Assembly (NCBI RefSeq): GCF_014672715.2
Contig: NZ_CP058566.2
Coordinates: 1,364,001 to 1,428,000 of the forward strand
DNA: 64,000 nt
Source: Dehalogenimonas etheniformans
GTDB taxonomy: Bacteria > Chloroflexota > Dehalococcoidia > Dehalococcoidales > Dehalococcoidaceae
Direction of reading: 5' to 3'
The translations under genes and the position numbers were made by a program. Positions 45,261-55,787 of the stretch are shown piece by piece; the stretch's first letter is position 1; each line of letters starts with the position of its first letter. The notes beneath the pieces were generated by a model. That model saw nothing but the letters and a program-made list of their open reading frames with translations. It made no database searches and was not told the origin of the DNA.

Positions 45261-45304
45261 GATTCACTTCATTTTTATCTTCGGCGCAGCTTCAATAAGA
45301 AACA

Positions 45305-48300
45305 ATGAACGCAAGTAAAACCAGAACGGCCCCCATTTCGGTGCGAATGCTGTCGGCCGGAGTCCTGGCTTTTATCGGGTTTTACGTCTTATCAAGGACC
45401 GATTACCTCCTTTTCCACAGCATTGTGGAACTGCTTGGTGTCGCTGTCACATTCAGCATCTTCGTTATCTCCTGGAATGCCCGTCGCTTCATATCTAACG
45501 ATTATCTGCTGTTTATCGGCATCGGTTTTTTATTCGTCAGTATTTTGGGCACGATGCACACCCTGTCCTACCGGGGTATGGGGATTTTTAACGACTTCGA
45601 ACCTACCAACCTTGCGGCTCAATTTTGGATCGCCGCCCGATACCTTCAAAGCCTGACACTAATCCTGGCGCCGCTATTCATCCACAGCCGGTTGAATTCC
45701 AACGCAGCGTTCACGGTGTTTGGAATCGCCACAGCTCTGATATTGATTTCAATTCTCGTCTGGCAGGTTTTCCCTACCGCTTTCATTGTGGGAAGCGGCC
45801 TCACCGCTTTCAAAATAATCAGCGAGTATATCATCTCCGGCATCCTGGTTGGCGCCATCTTGTTATTGCGGCGTGACCGAGACGAATTCGGTCCTAATGT
45901 CATCACCTTCCTCACCGTCGCCATGCTGGCGAACATCGGATCGGAGATGGCATTTACCCTGTATACCGATGCGTACGGTTTTCTGAACGCCGTCGGGCAC
46001 TTCCTGATCCTCGTTTCGATCTACTTCATCTACAAGGCGATCATCGAGACCGGACTGTCCCGCCCCTTCGACCTGATGTTCCGCCAATTGAAGCTGAACG
46101 AAGAGCACTTCGAGGAACGGGCTAACGAGCTACAGCGTTTTGAACTCCTGTCGAACAACTCCCGCGACATCATCCTGATGGTCAGGGCGGACGATGGGCG
46201 CATCGTTGAGGCCAACACAGCCGCTACCTCCGCCTACGGTTATGACCGGGAAGAACTCTTGCATTTGAAAATCGGAGATCTCAGGGCTGCGCCTGAACAG
46301 GAAATGATTTCCCGGCAAATGGCGGAGGCCAACGAAAAAGGCATCATGTTTGAAACAGTTCACCGGCGTCGCGACGGCAGCGAATTTCCGGTTGAAGTCA
46401 GTTCCCGGGGAGCTACCATCGCCGGCACCAGACTTTTGCTGTCTGTCATCCGCGATATTACGGACCGCAAAAAGGTAGAGGACGCTCTGAAAACGAGCGA
46501 GGCCAAGCTCCGGGTGCAGTTGGACTATATACTCTCATCGGAAGCTCATCCGGTCGAGTACGACCTGGGCGCCGTCCTTGACCTGCCTGCGGTTCAGAAC
46601 ATGATGGAAGACCTATATAAGGTGACAGGAATAGGGTTTTCAATTATCGATCTCAAGGGCAAGGTTCTGGTTGGCACCGGATGGCAGGAGATCTGTACGG
46701 AATTCCATCGAAAAAATCCGCGGGCCTGCGCTAACTGCATCGAGAGCGATTTAGCCTTGACTCGGGGCGTTGCACGAGGCGAATTCAAAACGTATAAGTG
46801 CAAAAATAACATGTGGGATATCGTCACACCCCTATATATTGGCGACCGTCATGTCGGCAACGTCTTTACCGGCCAATTTTTCTTTGACGACGAACAACTT
46901 GACGAAAGCCGTTTTTTGAAACAGGCGGATGAATTCGGTTTCGATAGGTCCGCGTACATTACCGCCTTGAAACGGGCGCCACACCATAGCCGGGTTAAAG
47001 TCGCCGCCCTGATGGATTTTTTCACTCGATTTTCATCGATGGTATCGGAACTGGGGTACTCCAACCTGAAACTAGCCAAAGCCAAGGCAGATATCGAAAG
47101 AACTGCGGAAGCCCTTCGTCAGAGTGAACAACAATACCGCATTGTCGCGGACTTCACCCACGATTGGGAATACTGGCTGAGCCCGGCTGGCGAGTTCTAT
47201 TACAACTCTCCTTCCTGTGAGGCGATCACTGGATATTCGAGGGAAGAGTTCAACAACGACCATACCCTAATCACCCGGATCGTCCACTCTGATGACCGCG
47301 AACTGCTGACGAATCATCTCTCGGCTTCGGCAGTCGACCAGGACGAGAGTGAACTCCGGTTTCGTATCATCCGCAAGGACGGCCAGGAGCGCTGGCTGGG
47401 CCATGTCTGCCGACCGGTTTACGATGCTCACGGGTCGCCGCTGGGCCGCCGCGCGTCGAACCGGGATATCACCACAAATGTCGAGGCGGAACAGGAAGTC
47501 AAGAGAAGCCGGCAGGACTTAGCCAGAGCCCAGGAAGTTGGCAAGATCGGCAACTGGTTTATGGACACTCGCCGTAACATCCTCACCTGGTCCGACGAAA
47601 CCTACCGTATTTTCGAGGTGCCTACAGGCGAAGCCATAACCTATGAACGCTTTTTAGCCAGCGTTCACCCCGATGACAGGCGGTTTGTGGACGATAGCTG
47701 GCAGGCCGCCCTCAGTCAGCAGAAACCGTATGACATTGAGCACCGCCTCGTAGTTAACGACCGTTTGAAATGGGTGCGGGAGAAAGCTGAGTTGGAATTT
47801 GGCCACGACGGTTCGCTCCTCGGCGGCTTCGGTATCGTCCACGATATCACCAACCGTAAAAAAGCTGAAGAAGCTGTCAAAGCAGCGGCAGAGGAATGGC
47901 AGGCAACTTTCGATTCGATTAACGACATCATCATGCTCCTCGATCCCGAGCACAAAATAATCCGTGCCAATCGAGCCTTCACCGAGACATTCAAAATCCC
48001 TGTTGAACAGGCAGTGGGAAAATATTGCTACGAAGTCGTCCATGCCGCAGCTCATCCGCCGGCTTTCTGTCCCCACCGGCGCACCATGAACTGCGGAGCC
48101 GAAGCCAAAGAAGAATTCATGGAACCGAAATTGGGCATATTTATCGAAGCCACGACCTTGCCGATCATCGACGTCGACGGAAAATGCGTCGGCAGCGTCC
48201 ACATCGTAAAAAACATCCACGAAAGGAAGCTGGCCGAAGCCGAGCGGGAAAAATTACATCAACAGATCGATGAACAGCGCCGTCTGCTGCAAAATACCCT

Positions 48301-49402
48301 GGACCAACTGCCTACCGGAGTAGTCATCCGGGACGCGCACGGAACGCTGGTTATGGCCAGCAGTCAATTTGCGCGCATTTTCGGCGAACCGCCGTCAAGT
48401 GAAAACACGTTCGACTTGAGCCGCAGCTATCACCGGGATGGAAGATCATACCTAGCATCTGAATGGCCGATGAACCGGACGATCGCCACAGGCGAAGCGG
48501 TCGATAATGAAGAGATGGACATTGTCCGCAAAGACACCAGCCGCGCCACGGTGGTTGCCTCAACGAGCCCGATCCGCAACGATACAGGACAGATCATCGC
48601 CTATGTCGGAGTGTTCCGTGACATCTCCGACAGCAAGCGTGCCGAACAAGCAATCCAGGAACTGAACGCCAGTCTGGAACGCCGTGTCGAACAGCGCACC
48701 ATGGAATTGGAGACCGCTTACGCCGACCTTTCCGAGCAACTAAGGTTCCGAGCTGAGGCTGAAGAATCCCTCCGTTCATTGTCCAGCAGGCTGCTCTCGA
48801 TCCAGGAGGAGGAGCGGCGGGCGATCGCCCGGGAACTCCACGATCAAACTGGCCAGAGCCTGACAGTGCTGAAGCTTATGTTCGGCCGGGCCGACCGCAT
48901 GGCGCCTGAGGAAATGAAACCGATCCTCAAAGACACGGGGAACCTTATCGCAGAGATCATCAAACAGGTGCGGAGCCTGTCGTTGTCGCTTCGACCGGGC
49001 ATCCTCGATGATTTGGGTCTGGTAGCCGCGATGGAATGGCTTTTCAAACAACTCAAGGCGCAAACGGATCTTCAGGTTCATTTTGAACACGATGAAATAT
49101 CGGGTTTGTCTTCAGATATGAACACGGTAATTTACCGTATCACTCAGGAAGCACTGACCAACATTATGCGGCATGCGGGCGTGAAAGAAGTATGGGTTCA
49201 GATGTCGATCAAGGATCACACTCTCACTTTGAAAATCGAAGATCATGGCCGCGGATTCGATCCCGCTGCATCAAGCATGTCAACCGGGCTGTCGGCAATG
49301 CGAGAGAGAGCCGCTTTATTGGGTGGAACATACTCGCTTGAATCCAGTCCGGGTAAAGGCACGATTATCAACGTAAATTTACCTTATAAACCAACTAAGT
49401 AA
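45305..49402 (+). CDS. MASE3-PAS-PocR-PAS sensor histidine kinase (NarX-type core)
   Basis: 1365 residues. Order: MASE3-like membrane sensor of about seven helices (about 10-250, with G-T-M-H-T-L-S-Y-R-G-M-G), PAS (about 285-400), a PocR ligand-binding domain (about 412-585, with A-C-A-N-C-I-E-S-D and N-V-F-T-G-Q-F-F), four PAS-like units (about 605-1115), HisKA_3 with phospho-His at about 1179 in A-R-E-L-H-D-Q-T-G, then HATPase with D-H-G-R-G-F. PocR domains bind small organic ligands. The HisKA_3 type pairs with NarL-like receivers; one lies 90 bases downstream. No clear Shine-Dalgarno sequence at the ATG. Confidence 0.92.
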   Translation: MNASKTRTAPISVRMLSAGVLAFIGFYVLSRTDYLLFHSIVELLGVAVTFSIFVISWNARRFISNDYLLFIGIGFLFVSILGTMHTLSYRGMGIFNDFEPTNLAAQFWIAARYLQSLTLILAPLFIHSRLNSNAAFTVFGIATALILISILVWQVFPTAFIVGSGLTAFKIISEYIISGILVGAILLLRRDRDEFGPNVITFLTVAMLANIGSEMAFTLYTDAYGFLNAVGHFLILVSIYFIYKAIIETGLSRPFDLMFRQLKLNEEHFEERANELQRFELLSNNSRDIILMVRADDGRIVEANTAATSAYGYDREELLHLKIGDLRAAPEQEMISRQMAEANEKGIMFETVHRRRDGSEFPVEVSSRGATIAGTRLLLSVIRDITDRKKVEDALKTSEAKLRVQLDYILSSEAHPVEYDLGAVLDLPAVQNMMEDLYKVTGIGFSIIDLKGKVLVGTGWQEICTEFHRKNPRACANCIESDLALTRGVARGEFKTYKCKNNMWDIVTPLYIGDRHVGNVFTGQFFFDDEQLDESRFLKQADEFGFDRSAYITALKRAPHHSRVKVAALMDFFTRFSSMVSELGYSNLKLAKAKADIERTAEALRQSEQQYRIVADFTHDWEYWLSPAGEFYYNSPSCEAITGYSREEFNNDHTLITRIVHSDDRELLTNHLSASAVDQDESELRFRIIRKDGQERWLGHVCRPVYDAHGSPLGRRASNRDITTNVEAEQEVKRSRQDLARAQEVGKIGNWFMDTRRNILTWSDETYRIFEVPTGEAITYERFLASVHPDDRRFVDDSWQAALSQQKPYDIEHRLVVNDRLKWVREKAELEFGHDGSLLGGFGIVHDITNRKKAEEAVKAAAEEWQATFDSINDIIMLLDPEHKIIRANRAFTETFKIPVEQAVGKYCYEVVHAAAHPPAFCPHRRTMNCGAEAKEEFMEPKLGIFIEATTLPIIDVDGKCVGSVHIVKNIHERKLAEAEREKLHQQIDEQRRLLQNTLDQLPTGVVIRDAHGTLVMASSQFARIFGEPPSSENTFDLSRSYHRDGRSYLASEWPMNRTIATGEAVDNEEMDIVRKDTSRATVVASTSPIRNDTGQIIAYVGVFRDISDSKRAEQAIQELNASLERRVEQRTMELETAYADLSEQLRFRAEAEESLRSLSSRLLSIQEEERRAIARELHDQTGQSLTVLKLMFGRADRMAPEEMKPILKDTGNLIAEIIKQVRSLSLSLRPGILDDLGLVAAMEWLFKQLKAQTDLQVHFEHDEISGLSSDMNTVIYRITQEALTNIMRHAGVKEVWVQMSIKDHTLTLKIEDHGRGFDPAASSMSTGLSAMRERAALLGGTYSLESSPGKGTIINVNLPYKPTK

Positions 49403-49438
49403 ACCTGTTTAACATAATTAGTCCCATTCAGACGACTA

Positions 49439-49485
49439 AATACGTATCATTACGTATTTTTTTAATACCTGGTTCCGCCTAAAAT
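49439..49485 (+). promoter_or_regulatory. Perfect dyad operator plus promoter of receiver gene
   Basis: AATACGTA-TCAT-TACGTATT (49439-49458), the only perfect copy in the window (arms extend to 9 bp). Then 21 bases and -10 TAAAAT (49480-49485). The ATG at 49492 is 6 bases past the -10, so the mRNA should be leaderless. It gives the receiver its own promoter, separate from the kinase. Confidence 0.75.
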
Positions 49486-49491
49486 ACAATT

Positions 49492-49932
49492 ATGAAATCA
49501 TTGGGCGACGACGGTGTTTGGGATATGACTACGATAGTTCTAGCGGATGATCACAAAATTGTGCGGCAGGGTGTTCGCGCTCTGCTGGAATACGAGCCCG
49601 ACTTCGATATTGTGGGCGAAGCCGGAAGCGGCAGTGAAGCTTTGTCACTGTTAGAAACAACCATCCCTGACGTGCTTGTAACAGACCTCTCGATGCCCGG
49701 GCTCACTGGAATCGAACTGGCTGATGAAATCAGAAAACGCCGATGGCCGACGAAGGTGATTATACTTTCGATGCACGGTGATGAACCATATGTAGCCAGG
49801 GCGATGGCCTGCGGCGCCTCGGGATATATCTTGAAAGAATCAGGGGTTGAGCATACGGTAAACGCCATCAGGGAAGCCCTGGCGGGCGGTCGTTACGTCA
49901 GCCCTCCCCTGGTGATGCCTTCGATCAACTGA
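49492..49932 (+). CDS. NarL-type receiver without DNA-binding domain
   Basis: 146 residues. Receiver signatures are V-L-A-D-D-H-K-I-V-R-Q-G-V-R, phospho-Asp in V-T-D-L-S-M-P-G, and Lys in I-L-K-E-S-G. The protein stops at S-P-P-L-V-M-P-S-I-N, exactly where NarL/LuxR proteins continue into the helix-turn-helix. No HTH remnant was seen in any frame behind the stop, so this is a genuine loss or a truncated family form. The ATG at 49492 fits the leaderless promoter; ATG 49525 is an alternative. Likely partner of the large kinase upstream. Confidence 0.88.
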   Translation: MKSLGDDGVWDMTTIVLADDHKIVRQGVRALLEYEPDFDIVGEAGSGSEALSLLETTIPDVLVTDLSMPGLTGIELADEIRKRRWPTKVIILSMHGDEPYVARAMACGASGYILKESGVEHTVNAIREALAGGRYVSPPLVMPSIN

Positions 49933-50090
49933 CACAAATAAATCAATTAAGATCGGCCGTCAATAAGTCTTTTCGCGGTTGATCCCGGTGGTCTTTCGAT
50001 TTATCCTCCCCCTGGAATCTTATGTACTCAAGCCCAAGATGCTGATAAACTAAGACCGTTGTTAGTAACTCAATAGCTTGAGGAGACAGT

Positions 50091-51080
50091 ATGCCTGAGT
50101 CTTCCGGATCCAGCGGAGTTCCCTTCCGAGGCAAGATTTTCCCCCATTTCACACACGGCATCGCCTGCGATATCACCGAAACTATCGGCAATACCCCTCT
50201 TGTGCGTCTGAACAGGGTGAGCGCCGGGACCGGCGCTGAACTCGTAGCCAAACTCGAATCTTTCAACCCTTTGCATTCGGTCAAAGACCGGATCGGCGTC
50301 GCCATGATCATCGATGGCGAGGCAACAGGGAAACTCAAACCCGGCGCCACGATAGTCGAACCGACTTCAGGCAACACGGGGATCGCGTTAGCTTTTACCG
50401 CGGCGGCCCGGGGCTACCACCTGATATTGACCATGCCGGACACTTTTTCGGTGGAACGGCGCCAGTTATTCACCATTCTCGGTGCCGAGTTAGTCTTGAC
50501 CCCCGGTGCCGAGGGTATGCCTGGAGCAATACGCAAAGCCCAAGAAATAGTCGACGCCAATCCGGGTTTTTTCATGCCCCAACAATTTAAGAATCCGGCA
50601 AATCCTGAAATCCACCGTTTGACCACTGCCGAAGAAATCTGGCGGGACACGGGGGGGAAGGTCGATGCCATTGTCGCCGGGGTTGGCACCGGCGGCACGA
50701 TTACCGGAGTTGCCGAAGTTCTTAAGACCCGGAAGCCGTCTTTCAAGGCTTTCGCTGTCGAGCCGGCGTCTTCGCCGGTGATCTCCGGCGGCAGTCCTGG
50801 TCCCCACCGGATACAGGGCATCGGTGCAGGTTTTGTTCCAAGGAACCTGCGGACGGATTTGATAGACGAGGTGATCGAAGTCAGCGATGATGCTGCCGGG
50901 GAGATGACCCGACGTCTCGCCAAAGAAGAGGGAATCCTGGCGGGTATTTCTTCCGGCGCAGCGGTATGGGCAGCAGTCGAAATTGGAAAACGGCCGGAGA
51001 TGAAAGGCAAATTGATTGTCGTAATTTTGCCGGACACGGGGGAAAGGTACCTTTCCACCTGGGTCTTTAAAGGGAGCTAA
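50091..51080 (+). CDS. cysK: Cysteine synthase (O-acetylserine sulfhydrylase)
   Basis: 329 residues, a PLP enzyme of fold type II. The PLP Lys is in H-S-V-K-D-R-I-G and the phosphate loop is [20 protein letters not shown] near the N-terminus and G-I-S-S-G-A near the end complete the family set. It makes cysteine from O-acetylserine and sulfide. The N-terminal 25 residues are longer than usual. GAGGAG stands upstream of the ATG. Confidence 0.93.
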   Translation: MPESSGSSGVPFRGKIFPHFTHGIACDITETIGNTPLVRLNRVSAGTGAELVAKLESFNPLHSVKDRIGVAMIIDGEATGKLKPGATIVEPTSGNTGIALAFTAAARGYHLILTMPDTFSVERRQLFTILGAELVLTPGAEGMPGAIRKAQEIVDANPGFFMPQQFKNPANPEIHRLTTAEEIWRDTGGKVDAIVAGVGTGGTITGVAEVLKTRKPSFKAFAVEPASSPVISGGSPGPHRIQGIGAGFVPRNLRTDLIDEVIEVSDDAAGEMTRRLAKEEGILAGISSGAAVWAAVEIGKRPEMKGKLIVVILPDTGERYLSTWVFKGS

Positions 51081-51282
51081 TCTTCAGGAGCAGAGAATAT
51101 AATGGATTGGCGAGACCTGGTCATCGATGGTTACGGCCGGATTTTTGAACTGCTCGACCCGGCGCTCCAGGCTGGCTTGGGAATAAGAATCCGATCGTCT
51201 TGTTGTTAACTTATCATGAACTATATACAATATCCCAAACCGATCTTCTGAGTTCGGGCAAGGCCCGCGAAGGTGAACATCG

Positions 51283-52557
51283 ATGCCCTCCTTAAAAGAT
51301 ATTCTGGCGGTCATCATGGGCGGCGGCCGCGGCACCCGCCTGCACCCCCTGACCGCTCTGAGGGCTAAGCCTGCCATCCCCCTGGCGGGTAAATACCGCC
51401 TCATCGATATCCCCATCTCCAATTGCATCAACTCCAGCATATTCAGGATCAGTGTCCTCACCCAGTTCAACTCAGCTTCACTCAACCGTCATGTTAGCCA
51501 GACCTATCAGCTCGACCGGTTCCACGCCGGATTTATCGAAATCCTGGCTGCCGAACAAACTGTGATCACCAGCGATTGGTACCAGGGAACGGCGGATGCC
51601 CTGAGGAAACAGCTGATTCAAATCCAGTCCGCCAACCCCTCCGATATCCTCATACTAGCCGGGGATCATCTCTACCGCATGGATTATTCTAAAATGGTCG
51701 AGTGTCACTGGTCTTCCGGGGCGGATATCACCGTCGGCGTTATCCCGATCGGCGGAGAGGAAGTCGACAGATTCGGGGTCCTGAAACGCAGCGCCGACGG
51801 CAGAATCATTTCTTTCAATGAGAAGCCCAAAGACCCGGCATCCCAGGCCGCCATGGTCAGCTATCCGGATCGAACCAACTGCTATCTCGGTTCAATGGGC
51901 ATCTACGTTTTTAAAGCCGGCGTTCTTGCCGATATCCTGACGAATAAACCGGATTTCGTCGATTTCGGAAAGGATGTTATTCCCTGGGCTGTCGATAATC
52001 TGACTGTTTTCAGCTATGAATTCGATGGCTACTGGCGAGATATCGGTACTATTCGCTCGTTTTACGAGACCAATCTCGAACTGACACGCCAGGACGCGCC
52101 TTTCAACTTTTACGACCCTCGAGGACCGATTTACACCCACGCACGGTTTTTGCCCGGTTCGATTATCGAGGATTCAAGCCTGCACGATGTTTTGCTCGGA
52201 GACGGTTGCCTGGTCAAGAGTTCCAGCGTCATTCACTCGGTGGTTGGCGTCCGCAGCCAGATACGGCGCGGCAGTGTCATCAGCGATTCTGTGCTAATGG
52301 GTGCCGACTGCTACCGGGCCGACAACCACGATCGGCCGATCGGTATCGGCGAGAAATGCTACATCCAGGGCGCCATCATCGATAAAAACGTCAGCATTGG
52401 AGCCGGCACCGTGATCAAACCGTTCCCACGCGGCACCAACGCCGATCACGGCAGCTGGGTTATCCAGGACGGCATTGTCGTCGTGCCCAAGGGGACCGTG
52501 CTGCCTGAAGGCACTATCATCGAGCCTGAGACCATCGCCAAGCAGTTGACGTTCTAA
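51283..52557 (+). CDS. glgC: Glucose-1-phosphate adenylyltransferase
   Basis: 424 residues. It makes ADP-glucose for glycogen. G-G-G-R-G-T-R-L-H-P-L-T is the nucleotide loop; R-L-I-D-I-P-I-S-N-C, W-Y-Q-G-T-A-D-A and the catalytic D-H-L-Y-R-M-D-Y are present, followed by a left-handed beta-helix C-terminus. AGGTGA precedes the ATG. glgA follows after 5 bases. Confidence 0.95.
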   Translation: MPSLKDILAVIMGGGRGTRLHPLTALRAKPAIPLAGKYRLIDIPISNCINSSIFRISVLTQFNSASLNRHVSQTYQLDRFHAGFIEILAAEQTVITSDWYQGTADALRKQLIQIQSANPSDILILAGDHLYRMDYSKMVECHWSSGADITVGVIPIGGEEVDRFGVLKRSADGRIISFNEKPKDPASQAAMVSYPDRTNCYLGSMGIYVFKAGVLADILTNKPDFVDFGKDVIPWAVDNLTVFSYEFDGYWRDIGTIRSFYETNLELTRQDAPFNFYDPRGPIYTHARFLPGSIIEDSSLHDVLLGDGCLVKSSSVIHSVVGVRSQIRRGSVISDSVLMGADCYRADNHDRPIGIGEKCYIQGAIIDKNVSIGAGTVIKPFPRGTNADHGSWVIQDGIVVVPKGTVLPEGTIIEPETIAKQLTF

Positions 52558-52562
52558 GTCCG

Positions 52563-54062
52563 ATGCCTGAAAAATCAAGAGGTCCATCCAACCCTCGGTT
52601 CGTTATCACCATGGCTTCGGCAGAAATTGTCCCGTTTGCCAAAACGGGCGGACTGGCGGATGTCGTCGGCGCGTTATCCCAAACCTTAGCTTCGTCGGGA
52701 GCCAAGGTTAACCTTGCGATGCCGGCTTATCGTGCCGTAATCGCGAATTTTTTGGCGAAACAGAAACCGTCTACCACCCTCGCCATCCGCATCGGTGACA
52801 AGATCGTCGGCGTGCAGCTTTACAAAAAACGCATTGGGCGGTCTCTGAATGCCTTTTTTATCCGAGCGGATGAGTATTTCGACCGTGAATGCCTCTACGG
52901 GGACGATTCGGGAGACTACTCTGACAATGCGGAGCGTTTCGCCTTTTTCTCTAGGGCCGTTCTCGAGGTCGCGACCATAACCCGCAGCAAGATAATCCAT
53001 CTGCACGATTGGCAGGCGGCACCCACAGCCGCGTTCCTCAGGCTGCAACCTGAAAGATATCCTGCGCTATCGGATACAAGGGTCGTCCTGACCATTCACA
53101 ATCTCTCTTATCAGGGTCTATTCGGCACGGATCATTGGCCGGCGCTTGACCTTGATTGGCGTCATTTCAACCCTTCGCAATTCGAGTTCTGGGGCAAGAT
53201 AAACTACCTGAAGTCCGGTATCGCAACCGCCCACCGGTTGACCACCGTCAGCCCAACTTACGCCCTGGAGATTCAGCAGGACGGTGGCGGATTTGGCCTC
53301 GAAGGGTTGCTGAGAGAACGCGCAGAGGATCTCTCCGGGATTTTGAACGGGATCGACTACGAGGTCTGGAACCCAAATACTGATTCGTACATCAAGGAAC
53401 GTTTCGGTGCAACGGACGCATCGGGGAAAACCGAATGCAAGCGTTTTCTGCAGGATTGTTACGGGCTTGAACCAGATCCAAATGTGCCGATAGCCTGTGT
53501 CGTAACTCGTCTAGTGGAAGGCAAAGGCCTGGAGCTGATCATGGATATCAGCCAACAACTTCTTATGAAGGATGTCCAGCTCCTGGTACTCGGCCGGGGC
53601 GAGAGGCGTTATGAAGAATATTTTATGGAACTCGCACGTAAGAACACTGGCCGCGTCGGTACCAGAATTGCCTTCGATGAAGCCGCCGCCCACCAGATGA
53701 TCGCCGGAGCGGATATCCTCCTGATGCCGTCGAAAAGGGAGCCTTGCGGCCTTACCCAGATGTACGCGGTAAGGTACGGTACCGTCCCGATAGTCAGGCG
53801 GACCGGAGGCCTTGCCGATTCAGTTGAACCATATGACGCTACAAACCATCGCGGAACAGGTTTCGTGTTCGATGATTTTTCCGGGAAAGACCTGGTCGAA
53901 GCCGTCGACAGGGCACTTTCTGTGTACCACAATGAAATTGAATGGAAGTCACTCGTCCACCGGGCTATGACGGCCGACCATTCATGGGACCGTTCAATGC
54001 GGCAGTACCTGCGTTTGTACCAAGATCAACTTCAGAATCAGTCTATCCATCGATCAGGTTAA
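52563..54062 (+). CDS. glgA: Glycogen synthase (ADP-glucose type)
   Basis: 499 residues, GT5 glycosyltransferase. The N-terminal A-E-I-V-P-F-A-K-T-G-G-L-A-D-V-V-G contains the ADP-glucose-binding K-T-G-G-L; H-L-H-D-W-Q, L-T-I-H-N-L-S-Y-Q-G and P-S-K-R-E-P-C-G-L-T-Q are further marks. With glgC it forms a minimal glycogen operon; no branching enzyme is in the window. It converges with the peptidase gene and overlaps it by 4 bases. Confidence 0.95.
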   Translation: MPEKSRGPSNPRFVITMASAEIVPFAKTGGLADVVGALSQTLASSGAKVNLAMPAYRAVIANFLAKQKPSTTLAIRIGDKIVGVQLYKKRIGRSLNAFFIRADEYFDRECLYGDDSGDYSDNAERFAFFSRAVLEVATITRSKIIHLHDWQAAPTAAFLRLQPERYPALSDTRVVLTIHNLSYQGLFGTDHWPALDLDWRHFNPSQFEFWGKINYLKSGIATAHRLTTVSPTYALEIQQDGGGFGLEGLLRERAEDLSGILNGIDYEVWNPNTDSYIKERFGATDASGKTECKRFLQDCYGLEPDPNVPIACVVTRLVEGKGLELIMDISQQLLMKDVQLLVLGRGERRYEEYFMELARKNTGRVGTRIAFDEAAAHQMIAGADILLMPSKREPCGLTQMYAVRYGTVPIVRRTGGLADSVEPYDATNHRGTGFVFDDFSGKDLVEAVDRALSVYHNEIEWKSLVHRAMTADHSWDRSMRQYLRLYQDQLQNQSIHRSG

Positions 54063-55537
54063 GGCAATACCCACTTCCGGAAAAGCGCGCCCAAATCCTT
54101 GCCCGAACACGATTGGAACCAATTCTGAAATGACGCCGTGTTTACCACCTGCCACTCGAAATTCTTGCAGTAGGCTTGCAGGCAGTCTTCGAAAACAAGA
54201 CCTCCGATACAATCCGACAGCGCCGCCACGAACAGCGGTCCGCGTCCGTAAATAATGGAACCGTAGGTATATCCCGGGTACGACGACACCGGCATCCCGA
54301 TCGGAATTTCAGCTTTGAGCGTCCGTGACCAAAAACTGTTCCAACCGGACTTCGTGACGTTCCAGCCGTCCTGGCCGTGAACGTCGATATAGTAAAGGCT
54401 GGTTACATATTGGGTCAGGGACTCATCGAGCCATGGCTGGTTCACTTGATCACTGCCGACCAGATTGTAAAACCACTGGTGCGCCGTTTCATGGGCGACC
54501 GTTTCTTCCAGCAATGCCAGATTATCGTAGACGCTCATCCCGACGCAGACGATGCCGGGGTATTCCATACCGATGCCGCCTCCGGAGAGGGCTAGCGGCA
54601 CGATGTCGAATTCGGTGTAGGGATATAAGCCGAACCTGTCGCCATATGCTTTCAAAGCGTCCGTCGCCGTTGATAAAGCCTTGTCAGCCCCGTCCTGCTC
54701 TCCGGGGAGGTAGTAGCTGTTTACGGTTGTTTCGCCGATAGTCGAACTCTTCCTGGATAATTGGTCGCTGGCCACCAGGTAAAAATCTCGAGCCGGGCCG
54801 TCAGCAAATCTGACTATCTGGTTCAGTCCCTGCCTTTCGCCGCCGATCTCAACTCCTGAAGACACCAGGGTTACGTTCGAAGGCGCAGTGACTGTCGCCA
54901 GAAAAAAAGCGGCGTCATTATAGGTTTTATCTCCGTCAGGATCGGTAGACTCGATATGCCAGCCGCTCTCGTCGTAGACCGGGATGATCGGAAAGAAAGA
55001 ATCAAGAGCAAGCACTCCATTAAAATAGCCCAAAAGACCAAAATTTTGTTCGGCCGTTAAAGGGAGCGTCAAGCTAAAATCCAAGCTGATTGTAATCTCG
55101 TCATCTGGTTTTAATGCCTCGGGAAGAGTTACTTTCAGAGCCGATGAACTTGAAGTTGTCTCGAAATTTGCCGGTTTTCCATCTACAAAAACGACTGAAA
55201 CGACTTCCTGCCCGCCTGATTCGTTGGGGAACAACCTGAAATATAACGATGACAACTCAACCGTCTCCCGGTTGACGTAATGCGCCTCTTCGTGCCCGGT
55301 AACCGTTCCGAAACCTGGGGCAATACTCACATCCAAATGGTAGACAGTCAGCTCCGACATCGTTGCCATGGAGGCGTGTTCGCTCTGAATGAGATTGGGC
55401 TCATAAATACTCAAGTCTTGCCAATCGACATCTGGTGCAGTGGTTAACGCGGGAGTGCAGCCACCGGCGCCAACCAGCAAGACAAGTATGACGGTCAGCA
55501 ATATCGAATTGACGGACGAAATCAACTTTTGGTACAT
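54059..55537 (-). CDS. M1-type metallopeptidase, lipoprotein
   Basis: 492 residues. A lipobox V-G-A-G-G-C marks export and lipid anchoring. The gluzincin motif is H-E-T-A-H-Q-W with the third zinc ligand in W-L-D-E-S-L-T-Q-Y. G-I-G-M-E-Y-P-G stands in the place of the G-A-M-E-N exopeptidase loop. The protein is shorter than full aminopeptidase N and lacks the long C-terminal domain. It should trim peptides outside the membrane. The ATG at 55537 has no Shine-Dalgarno sequence; TAAAAT lies 12 bases upstream. Confidence 0.88.
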   Translation of the reverse strand: MYQKLISSVNSILLTVILVLLVGAGGCTPALTTAPDVDWQDLSIYEPNLIQSEHASMATMSELTVYHLDVSIAPGFGTVTGHEEAHYVNRETVELSSLYFRLFPNESGGQEVVSVVFVDGKPANFETTSSSSALKVTLPEALKPDDEITISLDFSLTLPLTAEQNFGLLGYFNGVLALDSFFPIIPVYDESGWHIESTDPDGDKTYNDAAFFLATVTAPSNVTLVSSGVEIGGERQGLNQIVRFADGPARDFYLVASDQLSRKSSTIGETTVNSYYLPGEQDGADKALSTATDALKAYGDRFGLYPYTEFDIVPLALSGGGIGMEYPGIVCVGMSVYDNLALLEETVAHETAHQWFYNLVGSDQVNQPWLDESLTQYVTSLYYIDVHGQDGWNVTKSGWNSFWSRTLKAEIPIGMPVSSYPGYTYGSIIYGRGPLFVAALSDCIGGLVFEDCLQAYCKNFEWQVVNTASFQNWFQSCSGKDLGALFRKWVLP

Positions 55538-55647
55538 GTTTATCGCTACATTTTAACCCATGGGAGATCCGGGCTGAACCAGCCCATTTGGAGAATCTGG
55601 TTTGCAGAAAACCGGGCTGATATGCTATATTTCGATTCTGTCCTCGT

Positions 55648-55723
55648 GGGGCCGTAGTTCACTTGGGAGAACGTTTGACTGGCAGTCAAAAGGTAGAGGG
55701 TTCGATCCCCTCCGGCTCCACCA
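55648..55723 (+). tRNA. tRNA-Ala (anticodon GGC)
   Basis: 76 bases with encoded CCA. Acceptor stem GGGGCCG/CGGCTCC holds the G3-U70 pair that identifies alanine tRNA. D stem GTTC/GAAC, anticodon stem TTTGA/TCAAA with loop CTGGCAG (anticodon GGC), and T arm GAGGG-TTCGATC-CCCTC are all regular. Confidence 0.96.
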
Positions 55724-55787
55724 ATTTGCCTTCTTTTCATTTCTACATTCTATTCAGTGATTCCTACAACCCATAGCGCCTTGTCTA

